A model generated the notes under the pieces. The model had not been told where the DNA came from, did no database searches, and was given only the letters and a program-made list of their open reading frames with translations. A stretch of DNA of 64,000 nucleotides from Saturnia japonica (Eukaryota > Arthropoda > Insecta > Lepidoptera > Saturniidae): NCBI GenBank assembly GCA_033032175.1, contig CM065311.1, forward strand, positions 2,225,190-2,289,189, written 5' to 3'. A program made the position numbers and the translations under genes. Positions 10,921 through 23,001 of the stretch are shown piece after piece (within the stretch, counting starts at the first letter, position 1; each line of letters starts with the position of its first letter).

Positions 10921-11631
10921 CTAAGGACGTTCTGAACTAAATACGACTGCGAAGGTACAACGGAACTCTTTAACAACAAACAGCACGAATGTGGAAGGTT
11001 CCTCCCTTGCTTCCTTATACGTGTTCTACCGTATAATGGGTTGTGTTGGTAGGAATTGTTAGGTATGATGCCAACGGTTACTTTACACCATCACACTGCT
11101 CGCCGTAGGCAGGGAGTTTATCCTCACACTTTAGAACCTAAATGGTCACCGACAATATGGTTTTAAAGCAATTTCCTTCCTCGGAAGTTGGGGTTGTTAA
11201 ATAAGCTCCCTGCTGAGGTTTTCCCTAGGGACTACAGTATGGGGTTCTTAAAAAAGGAGGGTTTTTAATGGGTCGGCAACGCACATGTGATACTTCTGGT
11301 GTTGCAAGCGTCCATAGGCTGCGAAGACTGCATGCTTGTTTCCCACCATCGTGGTATAAAAAAAGGTAGATAGAGGTAGGGCGAAGAAAAAATTCCATGG
11401 AGATTTCTCTCCACTTGGGACAGTCCAAATATTCGAATACGGTACATAATATCGCAGCCAAATAACCTAGTATTGTGTTCCTATGGTGAGTAAGGGTTTC
11501 AGAGCTTTATTGGGCAGGGGAGTTCAAGGTCACACTAGTGATATCTATATGCGTCCATAGGCTACGGTATCCGCTTACTATTAGGCGGGATGTGTACTTG
11601 TTTGCCACCTTTGTTGTATAAAAACAGGTAC
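10921..11631 (+). mobile_element. CR1-like LINE 3' end, unit 2
   Basis: Duplicate of the LINE 3' end in unit 1 with the same frame breaks, so it decayed before the tandem duplication. Confidence 0.7.
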
Positions 11632-12279
11632 CAAAACTCCGTAATAAAACAATAGATCCTTGCTATGTTTGGGTTTCCCTCTTAAATTTCGATAAATATT
11701 TTATTTACGACGGATTTCCGCAAAGTAACACCTTCGTTAATCAATTCATAGCATTTTGTTTTCATATACTGTTTAAAGTTTTCATGTATTTAATTTGATA
11801 AGGCTAATCATATCTGCTTTATCTAATTTTATCAAAGATCATTGTCGATTTCAGACTTCCTTCTTATTTTTTATAATTATGTTAATATTAATATGATAAA
11901 ATCTTAATGTTAGTTTAACTAAAGATTTTAAACAATCAAATCAATTTGCGCCCTTTTTTAATACCACTGGAGACAACATCAACTTAGTTAATTCGGCTGA
12001 GTCAAGAATGGCTCTTTCTACCTTCTATTTTTTTAAGAGTTTGATATTTCAAAACAGCCAAATTATTGGATTTATTTCAAAACAATTTTCAGTATCTGTT
12101 AACAGAGTAATGTTTTTAAGGTTATATTTGTACTAAAAAATGCTAAAAAGGGACACAATTTTAAAATGATATTAACTGAAAATATGGAATTACTGCGAAA
12201 GTTTTTTAAATATAATTATGGAAAATGTTAACGATTACATTACGGTGTATTGAAAGTTACTTTTTAACAAATATCCATG

Positions 12280-12640
12280 CTTCAAGCATTGCTTCTTTTG
12301 TAACAAAGTTACTTATCGCGGGAGGGAGGGAGTGGGGCTCCCACCCTAAACTGAAAAAAGTGACGGACCCGACCGACACTAAAAACAAACATACATACAT
12401 AACATATATGATTTTCAAAACTATGACAGTCGTAGAATTGGCTCATCTTTATTGTATTATTTTTGTATATATAGTTATGAAAATATTTTTTTTTAATATT
12501 TTCATAACTTTATAAACAAAAACTAAGAAAAAAAAGTTTATAGAAGTCCTGAAACAGCGGGACTCGAACTATCGAATACTCTTACTGAACATACAACAGT
12601 GCGTTAATCTTATACAAATAAAAAACTCGTGTCACGATGT
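12280..12640 (-). repeat. tRNA-type SINE-like repeat, unit 2 copy
   Basis: Copy of 6500-6860 in the second tandem unit, with the same internal hairpin (loop shortened by about two T) and the same box-B-like sequence. Confidence 0.5.
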
Positions 12641-13767
12641 TTATTCGAAATAAACTCCGAAACTATTGAACCGATTTTGATCAAATTTTGCAACTATCTA
12701 TAATTTGGCTTAACTTAAAAGATAGGGTAGTTTTTATCACAATTTTTGACCTCAATATTTAATAAAGCAAATGAAATGTTTGTTAAACGACAATAATATA
12801 TATTTATTGGTTACTTCTATGAATTTCTAATACATGTCGGTGTAAGTTAATTCATCGATACAACTCTCTAACATTGTTTGACATCTTCGTTGCGTATACA
12901 TCCGGTAGACGGCGTTGAGTTTCGATTTCTAGATAATACATTCTATTTCTCATCATAATTGTTTAAGTACACAATATAAAATAGTACTATTTTAATTTTT
13001 CTGAGACTATGGTTTATAACTACACCTCGCGAGTTTTTTTTAGTTTATTATTTTTATATAAAAATATGTCGTATATATAATTTTTTTTTTGTGTTCTACT
13101 AGCTGACCCAGCAAACTTTGTTCTGCCCTTTTCAGTACTTAAGAAGTCGGACAGAGCGCCACCTGTCGCGTTCACGGTAAACATAACACACATCTTTTAT
13201 TTAGAGAACAAAATCCCTTTCAATAGTTATGTTTCAAAATGCTTTATATACACTACCTCTGTAGGTTAACTATGTACAGATAGCGAACAAAATAATATCC
13301 GTTTCAACATCTAATTTAACCAAGTTTCTGCTACACCGGATACTTCAAAATTATTCAGAACTTTACAGAGTGTCCATTCCGATAAATTCAGATCAGCGCA
13401 GAAAATCAATAGTTCGTTCACAAAGTTTCAAAACAGATCGCATACTCTTTATTACCCGACTTCAAAAAAAGAGACGTTACTCAATTTCAATGTTTTTTTA
13501 ATGGATGTTCAGCTATAACTTCTTTGTTTATGAACCGATTTGTATGATTATTTTTTGTTGGAAAGGGGATACCTTAAGGGTGGTCCCATTTTAATTTATT
13601 GGCATTGGCCCTTCAACTTCGAAGATACACGTGGGAAATCTTCAAAATCTTTGATGTTGGTTTTCTTTTTGATAAAAGTTGTCTTGTTATTACCGGGAGT
13701 CACTAGTATCTGTTATTTTAAACTATCATTCAACTACCTACTTTTTCACAAACATGTACTAGTTTAA

Positions 13768-14297
13768 TCTATACTAATATTATAAAGCTGAAGAGTTTAT
13801 TTGTTTGGTTGAACACGCTAATCTCAGGAACTACTGTTTGTAATGGAAAAATTATATTAGTGTTTGATAGCCCATTTATCGAGGAAGGCTATAAGTTATA
13901 TAACATCACGCTACGAGCAATAGGAGTGGAGCACCAATGAAAAATATTGCAAAAATGGAGAAAATTTATTTTGTGATGAAAACCTTTTTGTATTTTCCAT
14001 TGTGAATAAGATAATTATATAGAACTAGAGGTGCCCCACGGTTTTACCCGTGTTAATTTTATACGACAAATATCGCCACGCACCCCCGTGTAGGCAATTT
14101 TTTATACTTTGTGTAAAACTATAGATATTTTTATGAGGAATAAATTAACTTTTTTCAAACTATAGTATAAGCCTATGTTACTCGCTGATACTGTGGCTTT
14201 ATATTGGTGAAAGAATTTTTATCTATTACAAACAAAAAACAAACAAAAAACAAACCTAAAAACGAAATCTTTCCTCTTTTTATTATATTGGTATAGA
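13768..14297. mobile_element. Pair of Helitron-like elements, unit 2
   Basis: Duplicate of 7987-8526: plus-strand element from 13768 and minus-strand element 14035-14297. The internal A-rich CAAACAAAAAAC array is shorter in this copy. Confidence 0.65.
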
Positions 14298-15440
14298 TAT
14301 GTCTAAATGTGTGACTTTGTATAAAACATGAACTTCCAAAGATTGAGAGGTGATTATTTTGATTAGACAATAAACTGTGATAATGAACAGCAGTGGATGT
14401 ACGCCGTTGATGACGCCAGATGGATATAGCTCCATATCACAAGGTAAGATCTTGCTTGATATTGTTATTAACTTACGTTTAGCTATCGAATTAATTTTAT
14501 TGCAAGAAAAAACATCATAAATTAATAATTATTACAACAATTAATGTTTCCGAGTATTTTTATTTTAGATCTTCAATATACCAACAGAATAATTTTATAA
14601 ATGATACTAGCCTCGCTCCACGGTTTCACGCGTGTTAATTTATCCGATAAACACCGTGCCGCACCGCCAACGCGCCGTAGTTGCTTCCGGACAAATTTTT
14701 AATTTTCCATTATCTCCTAAACTATGTGCCCAAAAACATTATATAACAAGCACAATTTAACTACATAAATTGTCTTTAAGATGAAGTAACTTTTGTTTGT
14801 AAAAATTAATATGCCGTACCTAAACATAGTGCTCATAAATTTCTTTTTAATATTGAACAAATTTTTGTCACAAAGTACCTTAGTGTGGCGTATGTATAAA
14901 AGATAGGCATATGGTATTTCAAACTTTTTTTAGATATACTAAGGACCAATATTTTTGTTTATATTTACGTACCTATCAATAACCATTACGCTAGTGCACG
15001 CGGATAAAACAGTTCGGGAGCACTTCCAACTTACAAAACTCAGATATTTAAGACTAGCTGAGAGTTGAATTGTACTTGTATTATATGTCCGTTGGAGCCT
15101 AGCTATCATAATATTGAGCCTAGCGTTTTTACCGCGGCAAACTTGCAAGTACGTCGATACAGACGTGCTGTAAACGTACATTTATGAAAGCACACTACAA
15201 ATATAATTATTCCAACCGTGTATAGTATAGGAAGCGCTACGCACTGAAAAGGCGCTGTTTACGCTAGTCTTTATCGCGTTTCATCTGCGTAGGTATCTTT
15301 ACGAATGGAATCAATCTTCTACTATTGTAACTATATGTGTATTATATTTATGAATTCAATATTACTTCTCTTTCATTTGATATCCCCACTCGAAACGAAA
15401 AATCAGAGACACCCCATTTTTTTCATGTAATATCCAACAC

Positions 15441-16275
15441 TAGGGGAAACCGGGTACAAAAGTAACAGCGGGTCGAAAGTAACAAACGCTCTGTAGATTT
15501 GTCTAATAGCCGACAAAATGCGCGCCATCGATGAATGTTAGCTTGCGACGGCTTCAACGCTTGTGATCAGTCGCTGCAACTGCACCACGTCTTTAAATTG
15601 TATTAGAGAAAGATAATTGATTTTATGTACCAAAAGTAAGTTTTTTGTAGTTTATTTATTTAGTATTTACGTACCTAGTGTTAAGATGATAATACCAATG
15701 TGACTATTTGCTTACTAAATTGTAATTTGATTGTCCATAGCATGTTATAAATGATTTTTGTGCAAGATATTCAGTTTTAGAGTAGTGACCCATGCAACAA
15801 CAACAACAAGGTTGGGTACAAAAGTAACATAATACCACGGGGACAAAAAACGTCAGCCGAGAGCTGATCCAAGAACTGTTTTATACTGATACATGTCCTG
15901 TTATTTTTAGTGCAAGAACAGTTTAATTTTTGTTTTTTTTTTTTTGTTCCTTTTGTACTAAAAAGTAGTTTGATTTAATCTTGTGGTTACTTTTCATTGT
16001 ACACATAATATTGCACAGGAACATAACTATGTTACTTTCGACCCGTCACTGTGTTACTTTCGATCTGACACTTAGGACGAAAGTAACAAATTATTTTTAA
16101 AAAATACAGCTTTGTAATTGTTAGAAGCAAAATATATTAAATAAAATGACACTGTACATTTGTAGAGTATAAATGAAAGTTATAAAGGGCCATATCCATT
16201 TTATCGAAAATATGATTGATAACCGGAAATCAAAGTAAAAGTACAAAGTGTTACTTTTGTACCCGGTCTCCCCTA
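15441..16275. mobile_element. TIR element with iterons, unit 2
   Basis: Duplicate of 9674-10488. The left TIR has one substitution (GGGGAAACC instead of GGGGAGACC), and a 19-bp indel lies at 16175-16193. The first internal variant reads GTCGAAAGTAAC here and GTCGAAAATAAC in unit 1, which suggests unit 2 preserves the ancestral motif. Confidence 0.75.
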
Positions 16276-16599
16276 TATATAGTCATAGATTAATAATGAT
16301 GAAGCAAAGCGAAAACCAATAGTTAATCTATGTAAGTATAAAGTTTAGCCTATGTCACCCGGATCATAATAAAGAACCGATTGACACCTCATTCATCAGA
16401 AGAGTAGTTTTGGCGCTGTAGGTGGAATATACCTAAATACAAACATAGTGTACATAGACCCATTGGCCTGACATAATATTTTATTGTATTTTGGTAAAAT
16501 TACAATAATTTAGAGTTAAATACTTATGGCACAGAGATATTTCGTTGGAGATTTGTCTCTAGTTGGGGCAGTCTGATTGCTCGAAATACATCCACCCTA

Positions 16600-16735
16600 C
16601 ATATACCTAACTTATGTTGTGTTTCTGCGTTGAGTATGTTTTCAAGGGGTAGGGTTTCAAGGTATGGTAGCCACTTACCATCAGGCTGGTTATATGCTTA
16701 TTCGCCAACTTTGTTGTATAAAAAAAATGTTAAAT
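16600..16735 (+). repeat. LINE tail at the right edge of the duplication
   Basis: TACCATCAGGCTGGTTATAT followed by CGCCAACTTTGTTGTATAAA is the standard tail of the CR1-like family. In unit 1 this tail is cut at TTC by the duplication joint. Confidence 0.55.
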
Positions 16736-17205
16736 ATTGCTAATTAAACAGTTACATTATCCGATTATTTGTAAATAATAATATTTGCGAAGATTGTTTT
16801 TCCGTTCGATTTAATCTTACCTACCTAAAAGTTTCAAAGTAAATTTCATATCATAGAAATGATAAGTCCATATCATAAAAAATGTCATAATTAATGTCTT
16901 TAAATGTATCAATCAATGTCAAATGTTAATAATAATTGATTAATAAGTATAATAAATCGATTATTGATAATAAACAAAACTATGTAAGTATTATTTATGT
17001 GTTGTGACATGTTTTTTTTTTATGTCATAAAGGATTCTTAATCTGATGGCTTTAAACGAATTTTATTGATGGAAATTATCTTCGTCAATTTGAATGAATA
17101 CTTTTAATAACTAACGTACATTAATGTTTTTGAAGCGAATTAAAGAATTTAAATAAAATTTCAAAACAAAAAATAATATCGACACAAATAACCTATTAAT
17201 TGAGG
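16736..17205. other. AT-rich stretch, nothing recognised
   Basis: Low-complexity AT-rich sequence with no supported gene, repeat match or RNA within the window. Confidence 0.4.
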
Positions 17206-17209
17206 TCAT

Positions 17210-17580
17210 TCCAATGAGCTTAAACAAGATACATCTTCTGTAAGTTGGTGAGAAGTTGGAAAGATTCTAGATGATGCTCCAGCATCAGGTCAAGGTTACC
17301 ATGTTCTTATATCTTTTAAGCAACCATATTCCGACTCGATCAGACCTGTGGATGTTCTCACAACCATTCATCAACTAGGAAAAAGCTGATGATCTTCAAA
17401 CGGCTGAATAGATTTTCTTGAATCACAGCTAAGAACACTCTCAAACAAGTCACCTTTCAAATAAAACTAAATAAATCAAAATCTGTTTAGTCGTTTACGA
17501 GCTACGATGCCACATACAGACACACGTACACGTTAAACTTATAACATGTCCCCTCTGTTTGCGTCCGCCGCAAAAAGCAC
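17210..17580 (+). repeat. Probable lepidopteran interspersed repeat
   Basis: The order CGACTCGATCAGACCTGTGG, then GGCTGAATAGATTTTCTTGA, then CAAATAAAACTAAATAAATC, then GAGCTACGATGCCACATACA, and a GACACACGTACACG run is reminiscent of a common moth/butterfly repeat of unknown class. Only one copy is in the window; assignment is from recall, so moderate to low confidence. Confidence 0.4.
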
Positions 17581-18172
17581 TTGCAAAGTATTTAAACCTT
17601 CTTAGTATTTTTCTAATATAAATAGTATATCCAACAAGATGGCCAGCACCCTTGTCGGAACTATTCAGCGAATTTTTTTCTGACGTCTCAAAATGCATGT
17701 TTCCAGTTTATATTTATAATCCACTTCACGGTATACCCGATAACTAAACCATAAAGTAAGGCCTTGATTATATTGGAAAAAAGCCTTGATTCAAATAAGC
17801 CTGAACCTCGTTCATGACAAATGGATCCTTCATTGATAAATTACTCAAACGCCAGGTCAAGTTCAGGCTTGAAAATCAATATTGATTCAGTCAATGTGTA
17901 CGAGAATGTTTAATGGTTGATAATCTGTTTTCTTATACTCATATTTTTAATTTAATCGTGGCTTAAATTTGTTACAATGGTTAATGTAAAAATTAATTCA
18001 TTGTATTTTAACAGATAAGCTATGTACATGCTGCTAGTATTGTCATGTATGGAATACGGCTATCACTTTTGGAATGGATTAGAAAAATGTTATCTGGCCT
18101 CTTTTGCCTAAATCGAGCTTCGTGCTGTACGGCGTATTGGCGATAAAGCGCTGACGTAATTAAAAATGATCA
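17581..18172. other. Unassigned stretch
   Basis: No gene recognised. The 67-residue minus-strand open frame at 17495-17698 overlaps the preceding repeat and has no recognisable domain. Confidence 0.3.
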
Positions 18173-18180
18173 ATCTAGAA

Positions 18181-18748
18181 CAGTGGTTCCCAAAGTTGAC
18201 TGGACTGCGACCCATCTAATAAAAATTTCCAAATGCGAGACTCACCTCTTGGCTCTCCATGACAAAAAAGGGAGATAACTACCCGCTTGAAAGATTGTTT
18301 AAATATTTAAAAAAAACAACAAACACTCAAAATATAATTAATGTTAATACTTTAACTAAAGGGATGTATGTATTTGTTTCCTATTATTTGTCATTACAGC
18401 TTTGGCATCATCTTCAATTTTAGTCACTTTTAATCGCAATGAGTATGATACGTCCAATTTATTTCGGTATTTAGTTCATCATAGCTGAAAATTACACGTC
18501 AAATAAGTAGGAGACACTGAAGGGAGGAGATTCATAGCTTCATCAAACAGACAAGTATAGGTATCAGCAATTGAGAGCTAGAATTTCGTTACTTGCTTGG
18601 AATTGAAAGTAGCTTGTTTGTTTGAATTCTTCACTTGCTTTTTTGACATTATAGTCGGTCGATTGAAGTATCGTTCCATTTTTCAGGGCTCATTCAATGT
18701 TCGTTGCGGCACACCAGTGGGTCGCGACCCATAGTTTGGGAAAAGCTA
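18181..18748. mobile_element. Non-autonomous hAT element with 8-bp target duplication
   Basis: The left end CAGTGGTTCCCAAAGT and right end TAGTTTGGGAAAAGCTA are degenerate inverted repeats of the hAT type (CAGTGGTTCnCAAAnT). Further inside, CTGCGACCCA and GGGTCGCGACCC are also inverted. Flanking 8-mers ATCTAGAA (18173-18180) and ATCTAGGA (18749-18756) differ at one base, matching the 8-bp duplication made by hAT transposases. There is no transposase frame in 568 bp. Confidence 0.8.
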
Positions 18749-18961
18749 ATCTAGGACATCGTCATTGAGTTCCCCGTTCCATTACAGGACAACTAGACGT
18801 CGTGAAAGTTTTCACCCGTATTCGTTATCATTTTGCTTTGTGAGTCTTTATTGAAGAATGAATAGACAATTAGACATGTTGGTTAAGCATGTTTGGATAG
18901 CCATTGTTGGACTCATCTTCACTTGACGTCAAGTTCACATACTTGTATTATAAATCTATAT

Positions 18962-19260
18962 TGTACTAGCGATCGCCCTAAGGTCGAAATTGGAGCAGCG
19001 ACTATTTGATCATAGACTGTTTGACATTTGTTTGGGGGGGGGTCTAAGTTCAATGGCACTGATCGGGTTAGGATTCGCAGTATTAATTTATTTTATTTAA
19101 TATATTACTAACAGATATTATAGATAAATTTTAGCTTTCTGCGCTCCTTCACCATATCAACTTTAACTATGTCAAATCTCACAGTCTTCCATGCACGCAA
19201 TTTGCTTAGAAAGATACCGAAAGCTTTTGCTTCACGTATTAATATATAATTAGCATACTA
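18962..19260 (-). mobile_element. Helitron-like element (GCGATCGCTAG end), contains mariner empty site
   Basis: Read on the minus strand this ends GGGCGATCGCTAG before T. It aligns with 21775-22562 on the plus strand, except that the latter carries a mariner. The uninterrupted target is TA at 19103-19104. Confidence 0.65.
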
Positions 19261-19570
19261 TTTATAAAACAAAGTCCCCTGCCGCGTCTATCTGTCTAAA
19301 GGCAATATACTCAAAAACAACTACCTAACGGGTTTTCAAACAGTTTTCATCAATAACCGGAGTGATCCATGAGAAAGGTATAAGTATATTATTTATTAAA
19401 AGTTTTGTATAAATTATGCGAAATATGTCGCTGAATGTTGAAGATGTCGGAAAAAATCATGACTATTGGGAGCTTTTCCGGCGTGGGCCGAGTAAGCCAA
19501 TAGTGTTATATTATATATATTTCTATGCTACCCATGCGAATCCGGGATGGGTTGCTAGTATCTATATATA
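19261..19570 (+). repeat. Probable Helitron-like remnant
   Basis: The order AAAGTCCCCTGCCGCGTCTA, then AACTACCTAACGGGTTTTCA, GAGAAAGGTATAAGTATA and a CGGGATGGGTTGCTAGTATC end resembles a common lepidopteran element with a CTAGT terminus. Single copy in the window. Confidence 0.4.
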
Positions 19571-19934
19571 AATGAAAATTATAATCATTTGAGAACAATT
19601 GGACTGATTTGGTTAATTCTATTTTTAAATATTTGTAATAATCCGAATAAGGTTTTTAGGAAATGAAAAAAATTTAAAAGTTTCTCGGAATATTTGGAAA
19701 ATTATGGAAACCAAAAAAATGTTTAATTCTATTGTTTTTTTTTTAACTCAAAATCATAACTCATATTTAGAACGATATAATATGCATAATTATTATTTTG
19801 TTTTGTTGGATATGATCCTTAAAACTTTTTCATAAAACAAATTGGGATAGATGGCTCTGTGGTCCAGTTATTGACTATTAGAAAGAGCAAAACAACGTCT
19901 GCCGGAACAGCTAATAATACATAAAACAGAAACT

Positions 19935-20365
19935 AAAAGTATTGAGATCGAGGTTTCGATTTCCAACACGGTGACTGAAACTATAGTTGACTTTGTTTTG
20001 TCAGTACTTGGGAAATCATTCTCTTCGTTAGCGAATACAAATTGCACTATACTCATATATACATACATAGATCATCTACTGAGTATAAAGAACGGAAGCG
20101 GTGATGGTTCAATATGCAATAGTGCAATACTCATCCATCAGTTTCTTTCCCTAAAGCCATAGACTCCGATCGTCATGGTTATTTAAAATTATCTGCTCTT
20201 GCAAGGAGGCATACAGTTGCAGCTGAGGTTAAACAGGTCACTGCAACGTATGCCTATGTATAACCAGTCTAAGTATAATATATTAAGTACTGAGACACCC
20301 AAGCCAACCTTACTTGCACGTACTGCACCCTACTGTATAACAAACGAGGAAATAGCGATAGTGGA
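19935..20365 (+). repeat. Dispersed repeat R430, copy 1
   Basis: Matches 35604-36030 at roughly 94% identity by eye, same orientation. It begins AGTATTGAGATCGAGGTTT and ends around AACAAACGAGGAAATAGC. Both copies keep a 63-codon open frame, but most substitutions between them change amino acids, so it is not coding. Immediately upstream, about 19850-19920 (GATGGCTCTGTGGTCCAG, then ACAACGTCTGCCGG) matches 28930-29000, a separate SINE-like unit. Confidence 0.6.
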
Positions 20366-21430
20366 GTGATACGGTGGGTCGTGACCACCATGCATATGGT
20401 GAAAAGTCTGTCATAGTGACTCGCTTATGCACGTCGTGTTCGGGATCAGCCGGTGCATATCCAGTTTCTATTTGAAAGCGGTGACTCGCGTTGGTTTGTT
20501 GATCTCTCAATGGTCACTACTATTTTTTGATTTTACTGTGTTCACCATCAGTCCCGTCACTTTGCTGTGCTGGTAAGTCCATAGTAGGTTCCTACTCTTA
20601 ATACTACTGGGGACAGAGATCTCAAAACAAATACGAAATTATCATCGAACTAACGAATAATATTTATTCTGAGGATATAAAATACCTCAACAAATTAAAG
20701 TTAGGTGAAGAATACGCGTAACTTTTTTATTATAATAATCTCTATTATTTTTTTTTTATCGCAATTCATAATTATGATACCATGTAATAATACTTTTTAT
20801 AAATAAAATCAAATTTATTTCCTTTAGAATTATTTATGCGCAGTCTTTGAGGTACTTTTATCTGTACTTTATCTGCTCATCAAATTGCGTTTCTGAACAA
20901 ACTTCATACGATAAACTTCCGTTAAAGTTAAACATGGTTCAACTCAAGTAACTAAAATGCAGCGTTTATCTATTCGATAGTTATTTGATGTCAAGTTGTG
21001 ACAAAAACAGACAGTTGTCACTTTATATATCCGAATGATAGACCAACAAAAATACGAAGGTTTTATATCTGTAGAATTAAAAATGGTTTCAATTAAATTT
21101 ATTTGGTATGCATATTAGTTTTTAATATATTTTACTTGTAATTATTATAAGTTAAAAATTAAATAATATTTATACTACATACGATTTACGAACGTGTTTT
21201 GTTCAGTAGTAAAAACAGAATATATACATTTACACCATGGATGTATTAAAACGTATTTACGTGCATGCCATTTACTATTCGTTTCGTAAAGGTGCCATCT
21301 AGTGGCAGCCTATTGAACTACTTATTGAATAGATAGTTGCTGAACACAGTCACAAATATATTCAGAAGCCTATGATGACATAAACCGGGCGTTAGATAAT
21401 TAATGAATTAAATTTAAGTTTATATTTATA
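20366..21430. other. Gene-free AT-rich stretch
   Basis: No supported gene. A GTGACTCGCTTATGCACG-type GC-balanced patch at 20360-20520 is open on the minus strand for 66 codons without recognisable features. The remainder is AT-rich. Confidence 0.35.
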
Positions 21431-21770
21431 TTAGCTCTGCACGGCCGCGGCACGTGTTTGTTACTACGCAGTAATTGTTATCATCTGGTCGTTTTATTTT
21501 TAATCTATTTTTTGACAAGCGATATAGTCTATCAATTGAGAAATGACTTATTATATTTTCCGTATACAAAATTTCACCAAAATCGGTTGAGAACTATTTT
21601 TTATTTTTCGATACCTAAATGTATATTATTAGCGATTCTTATAACCTATCAATAATGGAATGACGTATACAAATATGCTTCCCGTATACAAAATTAGATC
21701 GGAATCGATTAAGAATTGATGAAAATTAAAATTGTTGGAAATTATTTTTTTAACGTTATAAGTACCTATC
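21431..21770 (+). repeat. GTTTGTTACTACGCAGTA repeat, copy 1
   Basis: The block GTGTTTGTTACTACGCAGTA, then TATCAATTGAGAAATG and an AAATCGGTTGAGAA stretch, recurs at 49565-49870 and, in part, at 36400-36500. The reverse-complement end is joined to the Helitron-like repeats at 22630 and 27005 (CTACGGCGTAGTA). Class unknown. Confidence 0.45.
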
Positions 21771-21916
21771 TATAAATTAATACGCGAAGCAAATGCTTTC
21801 GGTACCTTTTTAAGCATATTGCGTGCACAGAAGACTGTGAGATTCTGCATGGTTAAAGTTTATATGGAGAAGGAACGCAGAAAGCTAAAATTTATCTATA
21901 ATATCTGTTACTAATA

Positions 21917-22349
21917 TTAGGTCTTTATCTATGAAATTGCCGTTTTGTAGGAAAAAATCTAAACGAATTTTTATTAATCGATATAATCACCCATGCAATC
22001 AATGCATCTTTGCCACCGCAGTGGCATTTTATTGATGCCCTTCTTAAAGAAATCAGCTGGACGGGAGGCAACAAATTCTTCAAAGGCATTTTGTACTGCC
22101 TCTCGGGTATTGAATTTTTTTCCTGTCAAGGAGTTATCCAAATTCTGGAAAAAGTAGTAGTCTGTAGGCGCAAGGTCTGGTGAGTAGGGCGGATCACGGA
22201 GAACTTTCAACCCCAGTTCTTGCAACTTGGAGATCGTCTGCTGTGTAAAATAAAATTAATTTGAAATTAGAATTCTTAGCTAAACAAAAATTATTTTGAT
22301 TTGAAATGGCCAGTAATTCAGAACGGCAATTTCATAGGTAAAGACCTAT
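21917..22349 (-). mobile_element. Internally deleted mariner element
   Basis: The left end TTAGGTCTTTATCTATGAAA and right end TTTCATAGGTAAAGACCTAT form inverted repeats of about 28 bp with few mismatches. TA duplications lie at 21915-21916 and 22350-22351. Total is 433 bp against about 1.3 kb for a full mariner. The uninterrupted paralogous site at 19103-19104 proves the ends and the TA duplication. Confidence 0.9.
21974..22243 (-). pseudogene. mariner transposase C-terminal fragment
   Basis: The last ~85 residues of a DD34D mariner transposase. PPYSPDLAPTDYYFFQNLDN carries the third catalytic aspartate (in LAPTD), followed by GKKFNTREAVQNAFEEF, the C-terminal RWQRCIDCMGDYID and the stop at 21974. 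The frame can be followed up to about 22243 (QTISKLQELG), then is lost: the N-terminal helix-turn-helix and the first two aspartates are deleted. It cannot be active, but the element keeps both termini and could have been mobilised in trans. Confidence 0.85.
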
Positions 22350-22419
22350 TATATTAAATAAAATAAATTAATACCGCGAATCCTGCCCCGGCCAGTTCCA
22401 TTGAACTTAGACTCCCCAA

Positions 22420-22881
22420 AATATTGATATTGTCACTCAAAGAAAAGTGACAGCAAGTGATGTAGATAATACTCATTGTTTATGATTACTGTAAATGTCA
22501 AACAGAAAATAGTCTATGATCATAAAGTCGCTGGTCGAATTTCGACCTTACGGCGATCGCTAGTAATATTTAATTTCTCAATTGATAGACTGTATGAACT
22601 GTCAATAATATGAGTTAAAATAAAATAACTACCTACGGCGCGGCGTAGTACTAACGCGTACGGAACCGCGAGCACACCGCTAGTAATATAATAATTGTAT
22701 TTAAACTAAATCTTTAGAGACGTCGTTTTTTTACCTTCTTATCAATTAAAATACATCCTTATTTTAATATGACTAGTCTAATAATAAAGTTTTTTTTTAA
22801 ATAAACGATCATCTTGTCTGCTTATCTATTTATTTATCTTCATTTTATATTTATTACATTTATGACACATTTATATTAAAA
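22420..22881 (+). repeat. Direct repeat flanking the gypsy fragment, left copy
   Basis: From AATATTGATATTGTCACTCA to CACATTTATATTAAAA, this repeats at 26789-27245 in the same orientation with about 93% identity by eye. It includes the end of the GCGATCGCTAG element and a second unit ending ACCGCTAGTAATA, whose body continues at 37490. The gypsy fragment fills exactly the interval between the copies. Confidence 0.8.
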
Positions 22882-23001
22882 TCAGCCTTTTCCCAAGTAA
22901 TGCGGCGAGGAACGCCGAACCTAAGGAATACTTCGCAATTAGAGTTTTAGCACCTTCTACACTAGTTACGTCTTGAATGCGAATATTCTACCCAACGTGT
23001 A

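Larger units (their letters stand above)
10915..16703 (+). repeat. Tandem duplication, unit 2 (5789 bp)
   Basis: Second head-to-tail unit, roughly 99% identical to 5134-10914 by eye. Differences are scattered substitutions, small indels and a 19-bp indel (extra bases at 16175-16193). It leaves homology at TTC (16701-16703), after which GCCAACTTTG continues the LINE tail that unit 1 lacks at its end. This shows the right edge is the original flank. Confidence 0.93.
21775..22562 (+). mobile_element. Helitron-like element (GCGATCGCTAG end) interrupted by mariner
   Basis: The same element as 18962-19260 in opposite orientation, ending GGCGATCGCTAG before T at 22562. The region 21917-22349 is a later mariner insertion. 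A 5'-truncated third copy (26789-26932) lies beyond the gypsy fragment. Confidence 0.6.

Noticed and set aside
19971..20162. 63-codon open frame conserved in two repeat copies (also 35640-35831)
   Set aside because: Nearly all of the few nucleotide differences between the copies change the amino acid, so there is no sign of purifying selection; it is part of a dispersed repeat.
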